In this document: piece by piece, positions 7,687-9,978 of the stretch
How the letters are laid out: each line of letters starts with the position of its first letter
Numbering within the stretch: the first letter of the stretch is position 1
NCBI GenBank assembly: GCA_003448685.1
Contig: DLXW01000233.1
Coordinates: 12,093-22,070, forward strand
Source of the DNA: Cyanothece sp. UBA12306
Lineage (GTDB): Bacteria > Cyanobacteriota > Cyanobacteriia > Cyanobacteriales > Microcystaceae
Direction of reading: 5' to 3'
DNA length: 9,978 nucleotides
Notes under the pieces: generated by a model
What the model was told of the DNA's origin: nothing
Database searches by the model: none
The model's input: the letters and a program-made list of their open reading frames with translations, nothing else
Translations under genes and position numbers: made by a program

Positions 7687-7714
7687 TCTATAATGTTACT
7701 GAGTTATTGTATAA
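7687..7714 (-). promoter_or_regulatory. Candidate promoter of the PEP-CTERM gene
   Basis: On the minus strand a -35-like TTATAC (7714-7709), which lies within the first GTATAACTT repeat, is 16 nt from a -10-like TATAGA (7692-7687). Transcription would start about 20 nt before the ATG. The match to consensus is modest, and a second TATAGA lies at 7686-7681. Confidence 0.3.
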
Positions 7715-7774
7715 CTTAGTGTATAACTTGATGTATAACTTATGTATAAGTTGACCTTGGGTGTTGTATAATTA
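7709..7774. repeat. Iterated GTATAACTT repeats with 12-nt period and a palindrome
   Basis: Three exact copies of GTATAACTT start at 7709, 7721 and 7733, exactly 12 nt apart. Diverged copies follow at 7744 (GTATAAGTT) and 7766 (GTATAATTA). The third copy runs into the fourth to make a perfect palindrome, AACTTAT-GT-ATAAGTT (7737-7752). The array sits between two divergent genes and overlaps the candidate promoter of the PEP-CTERM gene, so a multimeric operator is the natural reading. A simple tandem expansion is the alternative. Confidence 0.8.
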
Positions 7775-7832
7775 GCAAAAGATTAGTTAAATATAGACAA
7801 AAACCTCTCAAAATTTTCTCCTAAAAAATGGA

Positions 7833-7945
7833 TCAAGATAACTCTTGTTGCAATTGAGAGAATTTAAGGATGGCATCGTCTATTGTTCGGTGACTATCAA
7901 AGGATTTGGACTCGACTAATTCTTAAATATTCGATCTGCCCCCAT
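7833..7945 (-). pseudogene. Possible frameshifted remnant of a small gene
   Basis: On the minus strand an ATG at 7945 starts MGADRIFKN and then meets a stop. A different frame, open from 7922 to a TGA at 7835-7833, encodes 29 protein-like residues beginning ELVESKSFDSHRTIDDAIL and ending LQQELS. Joined by one frameshift near 7920 they would give a peptide of about 37 residues. No family is recognised, and a short open frame in AT-rich DNA can be chance. Confidence 0.2.
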
Positions 7946-7965
7946 TTTTGATTTTCTGCTGAATT

Positions 7966-9234
7966 TTGAATACTTCTACCTTGTTCCGCAAAGTCCGATT
8001 GTTAGATCCTTTGACTAATACGGACAAGATAACAGATGTTTGGGTTACTGATGGTAAAATTCAAGCCATTGAAGCCCAGATTAATATTTTACCTCCAGAA
8101 ACAAAGATTGTCGAAGGACAAGGATTAATTTTAGGCCGAGGTTTAGTAGATCTTTATAGCTATAGCGGGGAACCTGGGTTTGAAGAGAGGGAAACTTTAT
8201 CCTCCCTTGCTGCTTCAGCGATCGCAGGGGGATTTACCCGTGTTGCTATCCTACCCCAAACGGTTCCAGCGATCGATAATAGTGCGGCCCTATCGTTTTT
8301 ACAACAAAAAGCCCAAACCTGGCAAGGATTTCCTAAACTTCATTTTTGGGGCAACCTAACGGTCAACGGTGAGGGGAAAAAATTGACGGAATTAGCTGAA
8401 TTAGCTAATACTGGAGTGGTAGGGTTTACTGATCTTGAAGGAATAGAAAATTTAGGGTTACTACGACGGCTATTAGAATATATTAAACCTCTAGGAAAAC
8501 CAATTGCCTTAGTCCCTGAATATCCTTCCCTCAAAGGTAATGGGGTGATGCGCGAAGGTTCTCTATCCATTGAATATGGACTACCTGGTAACCCAGCAAT
8601 GGCTGAAACCGCTGCGATCGCTACTATTTTAGAAATGGTAGGAGAAATGAGAACTCCTGTCCATTTGAGGGGAATTTCTACCCGTCGAGGTGTGGAATTA
8701 CTCGCTTGGGGAAAAGCTAGGGGCATACCTGTTACTGCTAGTACAACTTGGATTAATCTTTTGTTGGATACTCAGCAGATTGCCACTTATAATCCTAGTT
8801 TACACTTAGCACCGCCTTTAGGGAATCTAGATGATCGCCAGGCCTTAATTGATGGTGTAAGACAAGGAATTATTGATGCGATCGCGGTCAATCATCGTTC
8901 CTTTACCTATGAAGAAAAAACTGTCCCTTTTGCTCAAGCACCACCTGGAGCAATTGGGTTAGAATTAGCTTTACCTTTATTGTGGGATCAATTAGTAGTT
9001 AATGGGGAATGGTCCGCTTTACAATTATGGAAAGCTTTAAGTAGTAATCCTCTAAAGTGTTTGGGATTTGAATTAACTGCTTTAAACGTGGGACAAACCG
9101 CCGAATTAGTTCTGTTTGATCCACAAAAACTCTGGCAAGTTAATTCTTCTAACCTGAATTGTTTAGGGATAAATAGTCCTTGGTGGGGACAGGAAATTAA
9201 AGGTAAAGTTGTCAAGTCGCTTCGCTTCAATTAA
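7966..9234 (+). CDS. Dihydroorotase-family protein lacking the catalytic and metal-binding residues (PyrC-like pseudoenzyme)
   Basis: This 422-residue protein has the full length and layout of a type I dihydroorotase: N-terminal beta domain, TIM barrel from ~60, and C-terminal amidohydrolase cap. Family landmarks persist: GLVDLYSYSGEPGFEERET (59-77), GGFTRVAILPQTVPAID (88-104), GFTDLEG, GNPAMAE, LAPPLGNLDDRQAL, and APPGAIGLELALPL (325-338). However, the metal motif DxHxH is D62-L-Y64-S-Y66. The later His motifs read VHLRGIST (232-239) and TASTTWIN (257-264), and the catalytic Asp of the usual TDHAPH is Asn309 in VNHRSF. Hydrolysis of dihydroorotate is therefore not expected. In pseudomonads an inactive dihydroorotase homologue serves as an assembly partner of aspartate transcarbamoylase; a similar scaffold role here is inference. 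A stop codon lies 6 nt upstream, so the start is TTG at 7966 or TTG at 7981, without a clear ribosome-binding site. Most databases would call this dihydroorotase (PyrC). Confidence 0.9.
   Translation: MNTSTLFRKVRLLDPLTNTDKITDVWVTDGKIQAIEAQINILPPETKIVEGQGLILGRGLVDLYSYSGEPGFEERETLSSLAASAIAGGFTRVAILPQTVPAIDNSAALSFLQQKAQTWQGFPKLHFWGNLTVNGEGKKLTELAELANTGVVGFTDLEGIENLGLLRRLLEYIKPLGKPIALVPEYPSLKGNGVMREGSLSIEYGLPGNPAMAETAAIATILEMVGEMRTPVHLRGISTRRGVELLAWGKARGIPVTASTTWINLLLDTQQIATYNPSLHLAPPLGNLDDRQALIDGVRQGIIDAIAVNHRSFTYEEKTVPFAQAPPGAIGLELALPLLWDQLVVNGEWSALQLWKALSSNPLKCLGFELTALNVGQTAELVLFDPQKLWQVNSSNLNCLGINSPWWGQEIKGKVVKSLRFN
8218..8885. repeat. HIP1 sites in the dihydroorotase-like gene
   Basis: Exact GCGATCGC octamers occur at 8218-8225, 8614-8621 and 8878-8885. 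Three in 1.27 kb is dense and fits an old resident cyanobacterial gene. Confidence 0.9.
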
Positions 9235-9258
9235 AAATTAAAAATTAAAAATTAAAAA
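9231..9258. repeat. Heptanucleotide tandem repeat TTAAAAA x4
   Basis: Four exact head-to-tail copies of TTAAAAA occupy 28 nt. The first copy overlaps the TAA stop (9232-9234) of the dihydroorotase-like gene. Short tandem heptamers between genes are a known feature of cyanobacterial genomes. On the minus strand the array supplies the T-rich tract behind the adjacent hairpin. Confidence 0.9.
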
Positions 9259-9283
9259 TGAGACCTCTTCTTAAAAGAAGAGG
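9250..9283 (-). terminator. Rho-independent-type terminator for the right-hand PEP-CTERM gene
   Basis: CCTCTTCTT (9264-9272) and AAGAAGAGG (9275-9283) form a 7-9 bp stem with a small loop. Read on the minus strand, the stem is followed by TCTCATTTTTAATTTTT. It lies about 50 nt past the stop of the leftward PEP-CTERM gene. The plus strand has no U-tract after the stem, so termination of the converging dihydroorotase-like transcript is less certain. Confidence 0.7.
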
Positions 9284-9331
9284 CTTGAACACAGAAGATC
9301 ATTTAAACTTTTTCGTTCTTAACTGGAGTTT

Positions 9332-9978
9332 CTACAGTTTAGACTTTTCTGGTTTCTTTTTAGCTAATTTGCGTTTAACAAGAACCCCAAAACCTGCGGC
9401 GGTTGATGCACCAAGAAAAGTAAGAGGTTCGGGAACTGCAACTGCAAATGCACTACCCGATAGACTGGAATTGGAGTTGATAAAAACTGTTTTGGTACTA
9501 TTAGCTGCAATCATCAGGGGAGCAATATTAAATGCCTGATTATTTGCTGTAAATGAATCAGTATCATCTATTTTAAACATTTCTCCTCCCAATATTGTTT
9601 CAGTTCCATTATTGTCTTCAACAATATTGAAACTAAATCCAACCTCAGCAAATTCATCCTCGGCAGCGTTTGAGGCTAAATTAGCCGAGTAGGTTCCATT
9701 AATTTGAAGCATCTGCATGACACCACTTGTGTTAGTTATTTCAAGTTTATTGCTGGTACCTGTTACAGTGGCAGAGGCGGAACCATTCGCACCAGAGTTA
9801 CCACTAATACTGCCTCCAGAAAAATCTAACTCAATAAACTCAAATGAGTCATCAAGTACCCACTCAGTTGAAGTTGCTGCGCTTGCTGTTACTGTTCCCG
9901 TACCAGTGGTTTGCGTCATAGGATTTGGTAAACCTGCGCCTTGAACATTCACTAAATCAATTGACACTCCCCACCGTA
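9332..9978 (-). CDS. PEP-CTERM exported protein, 5' end beyond the window
   Basis: This is the C-terminal ~214 residues of a secreted protein. It ends in a PEP-CTERM signal: VPEP (coding bases 9436-9425), a hydrophobic stretch LTFLGASTAAGFGVLV, then the strongly basic KRKLAKKKPEKSKL. The visible body is rich in Ser, Thr, Gly, Ala and Asn and poor in Cys, as expected for a beta-rich exported structural protein; no catalytic motif or known domain is recognised. The first GTG in the frame (9967) is probably internal. The frame stays open to the window edge (RWG before it), and a protein of this class needs a signal peptide, which is absent from the visible part. Its tail resembles that of the other PEP-CTERM protein in the window (both VPEPLT), so both are likely substrates of one exosortase, which is not encoded here. 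Confidence 0.85.
   Translation of the reverse strand, partial: RWGVSIDLVNVQGAGLPNPMTQTTGTGTVTASAATSTEWVLDDSFEFIELDFSGGSISGNSGANGSASATVTGTSNKLEITNTSGVMQMLQINGTYSANLASNAAEDEFAEVGFSFNIVEDNNGTETILGGEMFKIDDTDSFTANNQAFNIAPLMIAANSTKTVFINSNSSLSGSAFAVAVPEPLTFLGASTAAGFGVLVKRKLAKKKPEKSKL

Larger units (their letters stand above)
7664..7965. other. Divergent intergenic region with iterated repeats and a possible gene remnant
   Basis: These 302 bases separate the leftward PEP-CTERM gene from the rightward dihydroorotase-like gene, so they should hold both promoters. The left third carries the 12-nt iterated GTATAACTT motif and its palindrome, annotated separately. TATAAT at 7767-7772 is a good -10 candidate for the rightward gene, without a well-spaced -35. 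The right half (7833-7945) contains protein-like but interrupted reading frames on the minus strand. Confidence 0.6.

Noticed and set aside
7709..7752. CRISPR array or plasmid replication origin
   Set aside because: The repeats are only 9 bp with 3-bp gaps, with no spacers of CRISPR size and no cas or replication gene.
8340..8726. 128-codon minus-strand open frame
   Set aside because: It is antisense to the well-conserved dihydroorotase-like coding sequence and has no recognisable motif.
9258..9539. 93-codon plus-strand open frame starting in the heptamer repeat
   Set aside because: Its start codons come from the terminator hairpin, and the rest is antisense to the PEP-CTERM gene.
9965..9967. 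GTG as the start of the right-hand PEP-CTERM protein
   Set aside because: The frame continues to the window edge and no signal peptide follows the GTG; the gene is best treated as cut by the window.

Overview
The window reads as chromosomal DNA of a cyanobacterium. The sequence is AT-rich. Five copies of the HIP1 palindrome GCGATCGC are present, two in the polyketide synthase gene and three in the dihydroorotase-like gene. Two proteins carry PEP-CTERM sorting tails, and the carrier, condensation and ketosynthase domains have a cyanobacterial NRPS/PKS flavour. The low G+C and gene style would suit a unicellular Cyanothece/Crocosphaera-type genome, but the genus cannot be fixed from the sequence.

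Region 1 (1-6351, minus strand) is one edge of a hybrid NRPS/PKS gene cluster. In transcription order it holds a free-standing acyl carrier protein (6351-6055), a condensation-PCP didomain protein without an adenylation domain (5962-4241), and a type I PKS (4248 to beyond the left edge). The PKS shows KS, malonyl-type AT, DH and the structural half of a KR. The last two genes overlap by 8 nt. The order suggests that an acyl group on the ACP is joined to an amino acid on the PCP and the product is extended by the PKS. The enzymes that load the ACP and the PCP are not in the window, so they would have to act in trans.

Region 2 (6352-6691) has no gene but holds two perfect inverted repeats, with 12-bp and 16-bp arms. 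It separates the cluster from a PEP-CTERM protein (7663-6692, minus) whose central domain looks like a thrombospondin-C/LamG-type beta-sandwich.

Region 3 (7664-7965) is a divergent intergenic region. It carries three exact GTATAACTT repeats with a 12-nt period, diverged copies, an overlapping palindrome and a possible degraded reading frame.

Region 4 (7966-9234, plus) encodes a dihydroorotase-family protein that has lost essentially all metal-binding and catalytic residues. A TTAAAAA x4 tandem repeat and a hairpin terminator (9231-9283) follow. The terminator serves the converging gene, a second PEP-CTERM protein (minus) whose 5' end lies beyond the right edge.

The strongest leads are the A-less C-PCP with its separate ACP, the dihydroorotase pseudoenzyme, and the 12-nt iterated promoter repeats.
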